The position numbers were made by a program, and so were the translations under genes. Below the pieces are notes generated by a model. It saw nothing but the letters and a program-made list of their open reading frames with translations. It did not search any database and was not told the origin of the DNA. A stretch of 64,000 nucleotides of DNA from CAZROT01 sp964601895 (lineage in GTDB: Bacteria > Pseudomonadota > Gammaproteobacteria > Enterobacterales > Enterobacteriaceae), in assembly GCA_964601895.1 (NCBI GenBank), contig CAZROT010000004.1, positions 1 through 64,000 on the forward strand, read 5' to 3'. Positions 17,722-26,704 of this stretch are shown one piece after another. Every line of letters starts with the position of its first letter. Within the stretch, counting starts at the first letter, position 1.

Positions 17722-18016
17722 ACGCCGCTCCTTATTGCCCTTGCAGTACTAAGCGAATCAGTCATCAATGCACTGCTGTGGCACTGAAAAGCATGCCGTT
17801 TTCTGGCAAATTTTACGCAACCTGCCATTGTGCTAAAACAGCGGCTTAACTGCCTTGATACTCCAACATAAAGGAAATATTCGTTTTTTTAGCAGTATTT
17901 GAAAATGTTGCCTGATACAGAGCCTGTTCAGCATAGTGCTGACACGATACAGGAGAAGAAACAGGACGAACAAAAATGACTGATGCCATCAATAAGACAG
18001 TGCAGATCTTCCCCCC
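17722..18016. other. Gap between panD and panG
   Basis: 295 bases without a credible gene. An inverted repeat TCAGCA-TAG-TGCTGA lies at 17928-17942. It has no T run in either direction and could be a small mRNA stem between panD and panG. The panG ribosome site AAGGAG is just upstream of its start. Confidence 0.4.
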
Positions 18017-18349
18017 TTACAGTGGATGCTCCATATCGATAATTACAGGATTAATGCTTTCACCCGCTGAAATCTGGGCATAGGAGAGAATAAATATCCG
18101 GTCACCGACTTCTGCTTTTCTCGCTGCCGGCCCATTTAAACCAAAAACCTTACTGCCTGCTTTGGCCTTAATCACATAAGTTTCCAGGCGTTCACCATTA
18201 TTCAGATTAACAACCTGAACCTGCTCATTTTCAATAAGATTAGCCTGTTGCATAACCTCTTCATCTATTGAAATAGAGCCCACATAAAAAAGATCTTTTT
18301 GCGTCACAGTTGCATAAGCTATTTTAGATTTTAGTACAGTGATCAACAT
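18017..18349 (-). CDS. panD: Aspartate 1-decarboxylase (pyruvoyl-dependent)
   Basis: Makes beta-alanine from aspartate for pantothenate. 110 residues. The self-cleavage site is visible: Gly24-Ser25 in FYVGSISID, where Ser25 becomes the pyruvoyl group. Lys9 is in place. The wording QVVNLNNGERLETYVIKAKAGSK and GLNGPAARKAEVGDRIF is strikingly like Francisella PanD as I remember it, and less like E. coli PanD. It is transcribed in the same direction as panG-panB-panC, 295 bases upstream of panG. Together with those genes it completes the pathway from aspartate and ketoisovalerate. Confidence 0.94.
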   Translation of the reverse strand: MLITVLKSKIAYATVTQKDLFYVGSISIDEEVMQQANLIENEQVQVVNLNNGERLETYVIKAKAGSKVFGLNGPAARKAEVGDRIFILSYAQISAGESINPVIIDMEHPL

Positions 18350-18755
18350 GTTAATAACCTGTAATGTTTATTTTTGCCAGGATAATGCCACGCTCAGGCA
18401 GCTACACTTACGCTGAGTTAACAACAGGAGAAATTAGCAAAAATACCTGTTCTGGTAGGGATTTTTCTTCACCTGGCGCCCTGCCGCGCTTACTGTAAAA
18501 GAACTTCTTCATGAAGTCGATGGTTTTTGTCAGCCGCTCATTAAAACCGCATTACGCCGGCCATATATCACAAACACAGTAGAACAATAATCTGCAGGTA
18601 GCTTTTCAGGGCAGTTATATTTATGGTTCACTGCGCGTCTGACTACTGAATATCTCATCTATGAACTTTTCATTTTCAAAAAAATACAGGTTCATTGATA
18701 CTCGAATTTCAATCAGCACAGACGCACAATTGCCAAGAAGTTATAAAGGAAAAAT
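18350..18755. other. Intergenic region between divergent panD and the glycosyltransferase
   Basis: About 405 bases with no gene-like frame. It must hold the panD promoter (leftward) and the glycosyltransferase promoter (rightward). AAAGGAAAAAT just before 18756 is a good ribosome site for the rightward gene. I see no strong operator. Confidence 0.4.
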
Positions 18756-19484
18756 ATGTTACCCATACATCTAATCAATCTGGATAGAAGCACGGATCGT
18801 TTACAGAGTTTTTATGCCTATAATAAAGGAATAGACAATATATCTCGTTTCCCTGCGGTAGATGGCAGAGAGCTTTCTCAACAGCAACTACAGATGCAAG
18901 GATTAACGGAGAGGAATCTTCCTTATACCCAAGGTGCGCTCGGCTCTGCCATGTCGCATATTCATTTATGGAATCAGTGCATCACCAACGATAAACCGAT
19001 AACACTTTGCGAAGATGATGCCATTTTTCATCCCCGTTTTCACCACCACAGTACCCGACTTATTGAATCGCTGGGCGATGACTGGGATTTAGTTCTATGG
19101 GGCTGGAATTTCGATTCCATCTGCAGTTTTGAGCTACTGCCTGGTGTATCCCCTTGTGTCGGTTTATTTAATCAACAGAGCATGCGAGAAAATATCTCTG
19201 TTTATCAGAAACTTGATATCAACCCGCAGCTTTTCAAGCTTAATCGGGCATTCGGGATTGTATGTTATTCATTGTCTCCTGCTGGTGCTAACAAACTGAA
19301 AGCACTGACACTGCCATTACAGCCGCTGCAGGTTTTTTTCCCCGTATTGAATCGTTATCTTCCTAATAACAGTATCGATATTGCGATGAATCATTACTAT
19401 CCGACATTAAACACTTACATGAGCCTGCCACCGCTGGTGATTACCGAAAACGATCATGCTATCTCAACTAACCTGCACCACTGA
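18756..19484 (+). CDS. Glycosyltransferase family 25 (LOS/LPS biosynthesis type)
   Basis: 242 residues starting MLPIHLINLDRSTDRLQSF, the usual GT25 opening. SAMSHIHLWNQC and LCEDDAIF (the acidic nucleotide-sugar and metal motif) follow near residues 63-91, and DWDLVLWGWN near 110. GT25 enzymes add galactose or other sugars to lipooligosaccharide. It is monocistronic here, with no other LPS-core or O-antigen gene nearby, so the substrate is not predictable. AAAGGAAAAAT precedes the ATG. The frame is intact. Confidence 0.85.
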   Translation: MLPIHLINLDRSTDRLQSFYAYNKGIDNISRFPAVDGRELSQQQLQMQGLTERNLPYTQGALGSAMSHIHLWNQCITNDKPITLCEDDAIFHPRFHHHSTRLIESLGDDWDLVLWGWNFDSICSFELLPGVSPCVGLFNQQSMRENISVYQKLDINPQLFKLNRAFGIVCYSLSPAGANKLKALTLPLQPLQVFFPVLNRYLPNNSIDIAMNHYYPTLNTYMSLPPLVITENDHAISTNLHH

Positions 19485-19604
19485 TTTTTCGATACCGTCC
19501 CACTGCCGGGGCAGACGCCACGAGCGATCAAACCTGGCAGAAGGGCTTTTCTCTTTTTTCACCGCTATCTGCTTTTTATTTATGCAGCATTTTAAATTTA
19601 TTAA

Positions 19605-22316
19605 TTATTTTAATTTCCCATGACAGTACTTATATTTTTTACCTGATCCACAGGGGCAGATGTCATTACGACCTGTCTTGTTTTCCATTCTGGCAACAGA
19701 ACGGGATTTTTCCTGTCCTATCAAAGCGTGAATTTCATTTTGATGACTGAGTTGTTGCTGTTTTGATAAACGTTCTGCTTCCTCACGGCGCTGCTGTTCG
19801 AGTATCTGCACTTCTTCAGGCATACGCACCTGAACCTTGTTCAATATACCGATAACTTCATATTTCAGCGATTCCAGCATGGCAGAGAACATGGCAAAAG
19901 ATTCACGCTTATATTCCTGTCTGGGATCTTTTTGTGCGTAACCACGCAAATGGATACCCTGACGTAAATAATCCATCGCTGCCAGATGCTCTTTCCATAA
20001 TGAATCCAGCGTCTGTAGCATCACTCCTTTTTCAAAGGTACGCATTATTTCGCTACCAACAATCTCTTCCTTACGCTGCCTTGCATCCTGTGCGTGCTGC
20101 AAAATACGCTCACGTAATATTTCTTCATGCAATTTCGATTCGGCAAGCCATTGTGTAATCGGGACAGCTAAATCAAAATCTTCGCGTAATCGCTGTTCCA
20201 GACCTGCAATGTCCCACATTTCTTCCAGCGATTGCCCAGGGATATAAGTATTAATGGTTGTTTTAAAGACATCTTCGCGAATGCTGTTGATAGTCTCACT
20301 CACATCAACAGCATCCAGTAAGGCATTACGCTGACTGTAAATAGCCCGGCGCTGATCGTTAGCCACATCATCATATTCCAGTAACTGTTTACGAATATCA
20401 AAATTACGGCTTTCTACTTTACGCTGTGCATTGGCTATTGCTTTAGTCACCCATGGATGTTCAATGGCTTCTCCCTGCTGCATACCGAGCTTACGCATCA
20501 TGCCCGATATACGCTCAGAAGCAAAAATACGCATCAGCGCATCTTCCATCGACAGATAAAAACGTGATGAGCCGGGATCCCCCTGGCGACCTGCACGACC
20601 CCGTAATTGATTATCAATTCGGCGCGATTCATGACGTTCAGTACCAATAATATGCAGACCACCTGCTGCCAGTACGGCATCATGACGAATCTGCCAGGCA
20701 TCCTTGATAGCATTAATCTGTGATTCTGTTGGCTGTTCCAGCGCGGCAATTTCACTCTGCCAGCTACCGCCCAACACAATATCAGTACCCCGACCTGCCA
20801 TATTGGTGGCGATGGTTACCGCACCTGGCTGTCCTGCCTGCGCGATAATATCCGCTTCCATGGCATGAAACTTAGCGTTTAATACTTTATGCGCAATACC
20901 TGCACTGGTTAATTCACGTGATACCAGTTCAGATTTTTCAATCGAAATGGTGCCTACCAGAACGGGTTGCCCACGGTTGGTACGTTCACGAATATCTTCA
21001 ATAATCGCATTAATCTTTTCTTTTTCAGTCACATAGACTAAATCAGCCAAATCCTGACGAATCATCGGACGGTTAGTGGGTACGACAACCGTATCAAGGC
21101 GGTAAATAGTACTGAATTCAAACGCCTCAGTATCTGCAGTGCCTGTCATACCTGCCAGTTTTTCATAAAGACGAAAATAATTCTGAAAGGTAATAGACGC
21201 CAGTGTCTGGTTTTCATTCTGAATCTCAACACCTTCTTTAGCTTCAATAGCCTGATGTAATCCATCAGACCAGCGGCGTCCCTGCATGGTACGACCTGTA
21301 TGCTCGTCAACAATAACTACTTTCCCATCTTTAACAATGTAGTCAACATCACGCATAAACAGGACATGAGCGCGCAGGGCAGCAGTGACATGATGCATGA
21401 GTATGATGTTAGCTGGAGAGTAGAGTGACTCTCCTTCATCTATGAGATTATCATCTGCTAACAATTGCTCAATCAGTACAAGGCCGCGTTCTGTCAGGTG
21501 AACCTGTCTTGATTTTTCATCGACTGAGAAATGACCTTCGCCCTGAAAAGTTTCTGAATCTTCTTTTTCCTGACGAATTAATTTCGGTATCAATCTGTTC
21601 ACTCTGATATACATGTCAGAGCTGTCTTCGGTGGGTCCTGAAATAATAAGTGGTGTACGTGCTTCATCAATCAGAATGGAATCGACTTCATCGACCAGTG
21701 CATAATGTAATTCACGCTGCACACGCTCCTGTGGACTGAACGCCATGTTGTCGCGCAGGTAATCAAAACCATATTCGTTATTTGTGCCATAAGTGATATC
21801 AGCAGCGTAGGCTTCGCGCTTGGCCTCGGATGACATGCCGGATAAATTAATACCTACAGTCAGACCGAGAAATTCAAACAACGGTCGATTATTTTGGGCA
21901 TCACGTTGCGCCAGATAATCATTGACTGTCACTACATGGACACCACGCCCATTCAACGCATTTAAATAAACCGGTAACGTTGCCGTCAGGGTCTTACCTT
22001 CACCGGTACGCATTTCTGCAATACAGCGATCATTGAGCACCATACCACCCAGTAACTGGACATCAAAATGACGCATGGTAAATACTCTTTTACTGGCTTC
22101 GCGGACGGCTGCAAAAGCATCCGGAATCAGATTTTCCAGCTTTTCTCCCTGCGCAAGACGGGCACGAAATTCATCCGTTTTCGCCCGGAGTTCTGCATCC
22201 GAAAGTTTTTCGAATTCAGGCTCCATACGGCTAATCACATCGACCACTTTACGCATAGTGCGTAAGATACGCTCATTACGACTACCAAAAATTTTAGTTA
22301 ACAATCTAATTAACAT
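19605..22316 (-). CDS. secA: Protein translocase ATPase SecA
   Basis: Motor of the Sec export pathway, driving preproteins through SecYEG. The start at 22316 gives MLIRLLTKIFGSRNERILR, as in E. coli, and 903 residues (E. coli 901). Walker A is MRTGEGKTL, the DEAD-type box is VDEVDSILIDEARTPLI, and helicase motif VI lies in the NQLRGRAGRQGDPG segment. The zinc-binding C-terminus CPCGSGKKYKYCHG binds SecB and phospholipid. It lies downstream of the lpxC end of the division cluster, but without a recognisable secM in front. Confidence 0.97.
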   Translation of the reverse strand: MLIRLLTKIFGSRNERILRTMRKVVDVISRMEPEFEKLSDAELRAKTDEFRARLAQGEKLENLIPDAFAAVREASKRVFTMRHFDVQLLGGMVLNDRCIAEMRTGEGKTLTATLPVYLNALNGRGVHVVTVNDYLAQRDAQNNRPLFEFLGLTVGINLSGMSSEAKREAYAADITYGTNNEYGFDYLRDNMAFSPQERVQRELHYALVDEVDSILIDEARTPLIISGPTEDSSDMYIRVNRLIPKLIRQEKEDSETFQGEGHFSVDEKSRQVHLTERGLVLIEQLLADDNLIDEGESLYSPANIILMHHVTAALRAHVLFMRDVDYIVKDGKVVIVDEHTGRTMQGRRWSDGLHQAIEAKEGVEIQNENQTLASITFQNYFRLYEKLAGMTGTADTEAFEFSTIYRLDTVVVPTNRPMIRQDLADLVYVTEKEKINAIIEDIRERTNRGQPVLVGTISIEKSELVSRELTSAGIAHKVLNAKFHAMEADIIAQAGQPGAVTIATNMAGRGTDIVLGGSWQSEIAALEQPTESQINAIKDAWQIRHDAVLAAGGLHIIGTERHESRRIDNQLRGRAGRQGDPGSSRFYLSMEDALMRIFASERISGMMRKLGMQQGEAIEHPWVTKAIANAQRKVESRNFDIRKQLLEYDDVANDQRRAIYSQRNALLDAVDVSETINSIREDVFKTTINTYIPGQSLEEMWDIAGLEQRLREDFDLAVPITQWLAESKLHEEILRERILQHAQDARQRKEEIVGSEIMRTFEKGVMLQTLDSLWKEHLAAMDYLRQGIHLRGYAQKDPRQEYKRESFAMFSAMLESLKYEVIGILNKVQVRMPEEVQILEQQRREEAERLSKQQQLSHQNEIHALIGQEKSRSVARMENKTGRNDICPCGSGKKYKYCHGKLK

Positions 22317-22735
22317 AGTTTTTATGTCTCTTACAAAGCCCATCACAGGGATAGCAGAAAAATAGTAGAGATAAACAGTCACCAAAATAAAATAAATTGT
22401 GGCCGTATGCTGGTATTAACCACAATTCATTGCCCTGCGCATACATTTGCCTTTTTTCCCGGCAGGGCTCTGGAATATACAACATCACCACAGAAAAAGC
22501 CGGGCTTTTCAATATAATCAATCACTAAGAAAAATTCTGTAGCGACTCATAACAGACAGCATTTTCCTGAGAAAAATTATTGGAAATCGATCAAAACATT
22601 TGAGAAATAAAAAATATCAGTTAAATAGCCTTATTTAAGAGACCAGAAAAAACTTTCTGATCGCAAATAACATCTTCGCCACCAAAATACCTTAGAATAA
22701 CTGCAGCAACTAAGATACCTGTTGAGATTTCATGC
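22317..22735. other. Region where secM would be expected; no intact secM
   Basis: In E. coli secM precedes secA and its arrest motif F-xxxx-WI-xxxx-GIRAGP controls secA translation. On the minus strand here the best fit is a short frame with NELWLIPAYGHN around 22400-22435, about 85-120 bases before the secA start. It lacks GIRAGP and continues into an unrelated hydrophobic tail. It may be a decayed secM 3' end or chance. The rest is AT-rich with no gene. Confidence 0.35.
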
Positions 22736-23230
22736 ATGCGCGAAAGTCACCCACAATTATTCAATATCCTGTTTAGTAACAGGTCTGCCATAGAAAAAAG
22801 CCTGCCGCACGAGGTACACAAACACATCATGGTACTACAGGAACTGAACCTGGCAGTGAAAGCACTTTTTCCTGCACAGCTACAGCCATGGTGCAGAGTT
22901 GCTAATTATCGACAGAATGTTTTAGTGTTAGAAACAGCTAGCGCTGCCTGGATGATGCGATTACGCTACGAACAGTCTCACTTACTCTCTGCCCTTCGGG
23001 CGCAAATTCTACCATCATTAGCGTCAATCGACATAAAGATAAATCCAACTTTGATGACAACAGGCAATAATGCCCTGCAAGGAAAGGTAAAAATACTGCA
23101 GTGTACGGCACCAGCACCCTTACGTCTTTTAAGTCAGGAAAGTGCCAGGGAACTAAGAATACTGGCGCAACGCAGTCCTGAGCAGTTACGTCATATACTT
23201 GAAAAGCTCGCTGCATTAGCCAGAGATTAA
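22736..23230 (+). CDS. DUF721 (DciA-like) protein
   Basis: 164 residues, intact, and the only rightward gene between secA and mraZ. The DUF721 hallmark is seen near residues 43-80: LFPAQLQPWCRVANYRQNVLVLETASAAWMMRLRYE, with the conserved Trp and the Leu/Arg-rich helix. DUF721 members outside the E. coli group include DciA, which interacts with the replicative helicase DnaB. Enteric relatives of E. coli use the phage-derived DnaC instead and often lack a DUF721 gene. Its exact role here is unproven. The stop lies next to the lpxC stop, so the two genes converge. Confidence 0.75.
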   Translation: MRESHPQLFNILFSNRSAIEKSLPHEVHKHIMVLQELNLAVKALFPAQLQPWCRVANYRQNVLVLETASAAWMMRLRYEQSHLLSALRAQILPSLASIDIKINPTLMTTGNNALQGKVKILQCTAPAPLRLLSQESARELRILAQRSPEQLRHILEKLAALARD

Positions 23231-23231
23231 A

Positions 23232-24149
23232 TCATGTTAATACCGGCACGAGGCCTTTAAATGCTGAAGGTGCGTCATCATCCTGCAACGTAACCAATTC
23301 CCATGCATCCTGCTTCGACAACACCGCCTGCAACAGTTTATTATTCAACCCGTGACCCGATTTGAATGCGGTAAACGCACCAATAATGTTATGACCACAC
23401 ATAAAGAGATCGCCAATCGCATCAAGAATCTTATGGCGCACAAATTCATCTGCAAAACGCAGGCCATCTTCGTTAAGCACGGAGTAATCATCCACAACAA
23501 TGGCACAATTGAAGCTTCCTCCCAAACACAATCCTCGGGATTGCAGATATTCTATATCACGCATAAAACCAAAAGTTCGTGCTCTACTGATTTCATGAAC
23601 AAAAGCATCTGCTGAGAAATCAAGGCAATAGCGCTGATTACTGGCATTAATGACCGGATGATTAAAATCAATGGTGAAGTCCAGGCGAAAACCATTTAAT
23701 GGGGACAACTCAGCCCATTTATCTCCGTCTTCAACCCGCACTGTTTCTTTGATACGCAGAAATTTTTTGGCGGCCTTCAGTTCTGCAATACCCGCATCCA
23801 GCAACAAATAGATAAAAGGGCTGGCACTACCATCCATAATGGGAATTTCAGGGGCATCAACTTCGATAATAATATTATCGATTCCAAGGCTCGCCAGAGC
23901 GGCGTTAAGGTGTTCAACAGTAGAAATGCGCACATCCTGCTCATTCACGAGACAGGTACAAAGCATAGTATCACGTACAGATTTTGCGTCTGCAGGGAAA
24001 TCAACCGGCGGATTTAAATCAGTACGGCGATAGATTACTCCTGTGTTCGCTGGCATAGGCAACATGGTGAGCTGCACCTTTTTGCCCGTATGCAGTCCTA
24101 CACCGGTTGCATGAACAGCACGCATTAATGTTCTTTGTTTTATCACCAT
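23232..24149 (-). CDS. lpxC: UDP-3-O-acyl-N-acetylglucosamine deacetylase
   Basis: Zinc enzyme for the first committed step of lipid A synthesis. 305 residues, the same as E. coli. Landmarks: KQRTLMRAVHATGVGLHTGKKV at the N-terminus, TVEHLNAALASLGIDN with the zinc His, and FVRHKILDAIGDLFMCG with the other zinc His and Asp. It ends the division cluster after ftsZ, with a 94-base spacer. Confidence 0.97.
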   Translation of the reverse strand: MVIKQRTLMRAVHATGVGLHTGKKVQLTMLPMPANTGVIYRRTDLNPPVDFPADAKSVRDTMLCTCLVNEQDVRISTVEHLNAALASLGIDNIIIEVDAPEIPIMDGSASPFIYLLLDAGIAELKAAKKFLRIKETVRVEDGDKWAELSPLNGFRLDFTIDFNHPVINASNQRYCLDFSADAFVHEISRARTFGFMRDIEYLQSRGLCLGGSFNCAIVVDDYSVLNEDGLRFADEFVRHKILDAIGDLFMCGHNIIGAFTAFKSGHGLNNKLLQAVLSKQDAWELVTLQDDDAPSAFKGLVPVLT

Positions 24150-24243
24150 ATCATCTCACAATATTATATTTCATCATCCAAGTTTATGGTAAAATCCGAT
24201 TATTAATGTATCATAAATAGCCTATATTCCAAATTTTGGCCAG

Positions 24244-25371
24244 TCAATCTGCCTGCTTACGTAGAAATGCGGGAATATCCAGATAATCAGGCTCCTTATG
24301 CACCGCAAGATCATTTACCACTTTTTCAGATAAAGGCGATAGATTGTGCTGCTGATAACGCGGTTCCACAGCAGGCGGATTTTTCTTACCTGATACCAGG
24401 ACGATTTCCGGGCGTTTGTCCATACCAATACCGGTGGCAACAACAGTGACACGCAGCTCGTCATTCATATCGGTATCAAGTGATGTTCCTATCACCACAG
24501 TAGCATTATCAGATGCAAACGCCCGTATCGTATTACCTACCGTCTCGAATTCATCCAGGCGCAAATCCAGACCTGCGGTAATATTCACCAGAACGCCACG
24601 CGCACCTGACAAGTCGATATCTTCCAGCAATGGACTGGAAATCGCCATTTCAGCCGCTTCTTCAGCACGATCATCGCCTGAAGCCACGCCCGATCCCATC
24701 ATGGCATAACCCATTTCAGACATAACAGTGCGTACATCAGCAAAATCAACATTCATTAAACCAGGGCGCGTGATAAGCTCAGCAATACCCTGAACAGCCC
24801 CTTTTAATACATCATTAGCTGCACCAAAGGCATCCAGTAAAGAAATACCACGACCCAGTACTTTCAACAGCTTGTCATTAGGTATGGTAATCAGTGAGTC
24901 GACGTATCTGGATAGTTCTGCGATACCCTGCTCCGCAAACATCATACGTTTTTTGCCTTCAAAATTGAAAGGCTTGGTGACCACAGCAACCGTTAAAATA
25001 CCCAATTCTTTAGCCACTTCAGCGACAACTGGGGCAGCTCCTGTTCCGGTTCCTCCACCCATACCTGCAGCGATGAAAACCATATCTGCACCATCCAATG
25101 CAGCGCGTAGCGCATCACGGTCTTCTTCTGCCGCATTACGGCCTACTTCCGGATTGGCCCCAGCGCCCAGACCTTTGGTAATTCCATTACCAATCTGAAT
25201 GGTCTGACCTACTGTTGTTTTACGTAATGCCTGTGCATCCGTATTAGTAACAAAAAACTCAACACCTTCAATGCGTTCACGTACCATGTATTCTACGGCA
25301 TTACCGCCGCCACCGCCGACGCCGATGACTTTAATCACCGCGTCATTGGTAGATTCGATTGGTTCAAACAT
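24244..25371 (-). CDS. ftsZ: Cell division protein FtsZ
   Basis: Tubulin-like GTPase forming the division ring. The start at 25371 gives MFEPIESTNDAVIKVIGVGGGG, the family N-terminus. The product has 375 residues (E. coli 383). The tubulin signature GGGTGTGA lies near residue 104, and NVDFADVRTVM is the T7-loop region. The C-terminal peptide DYLDIPAFLRKQAD, which binds FtsA and ZipA, is intact. The variable linker before it is a little shorter than in E. coli. It follows ftsA with 74 bases between. Confidence 0.97.
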   Translation of the reverse strand: MFEPIESTNDAVIKVIGVGGGGGNAVEYMVRERIEGVEFFVTNTDAQALRKTTVGQTIQIGNGITKGLGAGANPEVGRNAAEEDRDALRAALDGADMVFIAAGMGGGTGTGAAPVVAEVAKELGILTVAVVTKPFNFEGKKRMMFAEQGIAELSRYVDSLITIPNDKLLKVLGRGISLLDAFGAANDVLKGAVQGIAELITRPGLMNVDFADVRTVMSEMGYAMMGSGVASGDDRAEEAAEMAISSPLLEDIDLSGARGVLVNITAGLDLRLDEFETVGNTIRAFASDNATVVIGTSLDTDMNDELRVTVVATGIGMDKRPEIVLVSGKKNPPAVEPRYQQHNLSPLSEKVVNDLAVHKEPDYLDIPAFLRKQAD

Positions 25372-25445
25372 AATTTTTCTCCCGTTTTGTGCCATTAACT
25401 TATATCGATATTAAAAGTCACATTCACACAACCTCTGCTAAAACT

Positions 25446-26702
25446 TTAAAACTCTTTCTTAAACCAACTATTGATACGCTTAAACCATGCACTCATCGAG
25501 GTTTGTTTTTCTATTTCTGAGTGCGTATTGAGATGAAACTCTTTACCATAATGCAATAACCCGACAGGCGTGGAATAATAGGGTTCCTGCACATAATCTG
25601 TTAACCCTGTGATATTAGAAGGCTGACCAATACGTACCTGAGCATGAAACACGCGCTCGGCGCATTCAACCAGACCATCAATTTGTGCTGCACCACCCGT
25701 CAGCACAACACCCGCCGCCAGATGATACTTAATGCCCTGCTGACGCAGCTGTTCCTGTAATTGCAAAATTTCATCATTAATCAAATTCAACAGCTCGATA
25801 TAGCGCGGCTCTATCACTTCAGCCAGTGTCTGCCTTTGCAGGCTACGGGGAGGACGACCTCCAACACTGGGAACTTCCACATTTTCATCTTTACTGACCA
25901 TGGCTCCCAACGCACAACCGTATTTTACTTTTATTGTTTCTGCATCTGTGGGAGGTGTGCCAAACGCATAAGCAATATCGCTGGTCACCACATTACCGGC
26001 ATAGGGTATAACTTTACTGTGACGTAGTGCGCCAGCAGTATAAACGACGATATCCATCGTTCCACCGCCCATATCCACCACACAGACTCCCAGCTCGCGT
26101 TCATCTTCTGTTAATACTGCATAACTTGCTGCAACACCGGCAAAAATAAGTTGATCAACTTTCAGACCACAACGTTCGACAGCTTTAACGATATTTTTGG
26201 CCATATCATTATGACAGGTAATCAGATGTACTTTTGCCTGCATACGTACCCCAGAAAGACCAATCGGGTTTTTTATTCCTTCCTGATAATCAATGGCGTA
26301 CTCCTGTGGAATAACGTGCAACACACGGTGCTCATCACGCATACGTACTGATTTAGCGGTATGTACAACGTTATCAACGTCTTCCTGTGTAACATCTTCT
26401 TCTGAAATAGGCACCATGCCAATTTCATTCTGGCAACTGATATGCTTACCCGATAACGCCAGATAAGCTGAAGAAATCTGACAGTCAGCCATTAATTCTG
26501 CTTGATCAACAGCACGTTGCACACATTTAACTACCGCTTCAAGATCGTTAACACCGCCTTTATCCATACCACGGGATGCACAGCTACCTGCACCAATAAT
26601 ATTCACCATGCCATCGGGTAACACTTCACCCACCAGCACAGAAACCTTGGATGTGCCAATTTCAAGACCTACTACTAACTTTCTGTCCGTTGCCCTCATC
26701 AT
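25446..26702 (-). CDS. ftsA: Cell division protein FtsA
   Basis: Actin-like ATPase that tethers FtsZ to the inner membrane. The start at 26702 gives MMRATDRKLVVGLEIG, aligned with E. coli MIKATDRK, and 418 residues (E. coli 420). VVDMGGGTMDIVVY is the phosphate-binding motif and VLTGGAAQIDGL the second. The C-terminal amphipathic helix WFKRINSWFKKEF (membrane targeting) is present. Only 2 bases separate it from ftsQ. Confidence 0.97.
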   Translation of the reverse strand: MMRATDRKLVVGLEIGTSKVSVLVGEVLPDGMVNIIGAGSCASRGMDKGGVNDLEAVVKCVQRAVDQAELMADCQISSAYLALSGKHISCQNEIGMVPISEEDVTQEDVDNVVHTAKSVRMRDEHRVLHVIPQEYAIDYQEGIKNPIGLSGVRMQAKVHLITCHNDMAKNIVKAVERCGLKVDQLIFAGVAASYAVLTEDERELGVCVVDMGGGTMDIVVYTAGALRHSKVIPYAGNVVTSDIAYAFGTPPTDAETIKVKYGCALGAMVSKDENVEVPSVGGRPPRSLQRQTLAEVIEPRYIELLNLINDEILQLQEQLRQQGIKYHLAAGVVLTGGAAQIDGLVECAERVFHAQVRIGQPSNITGLTDYVQEPYYSTPVGLLHYGKEFHLNTHSEIEKQTSMSAWFKRINSWFKKEF

Positions 26703-26704
26703 TG

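Noticed and set aside
17559..17849. Plus-strand frame opposite the panG start
   Set aside because: Antisense to panG with no family features.
22306..22521. 71-codon minus-strand frame taken as a functional secM
   Set aside because: Lacks the GIRAGP arrest sequence and overlaps the secA start; at best a relic.
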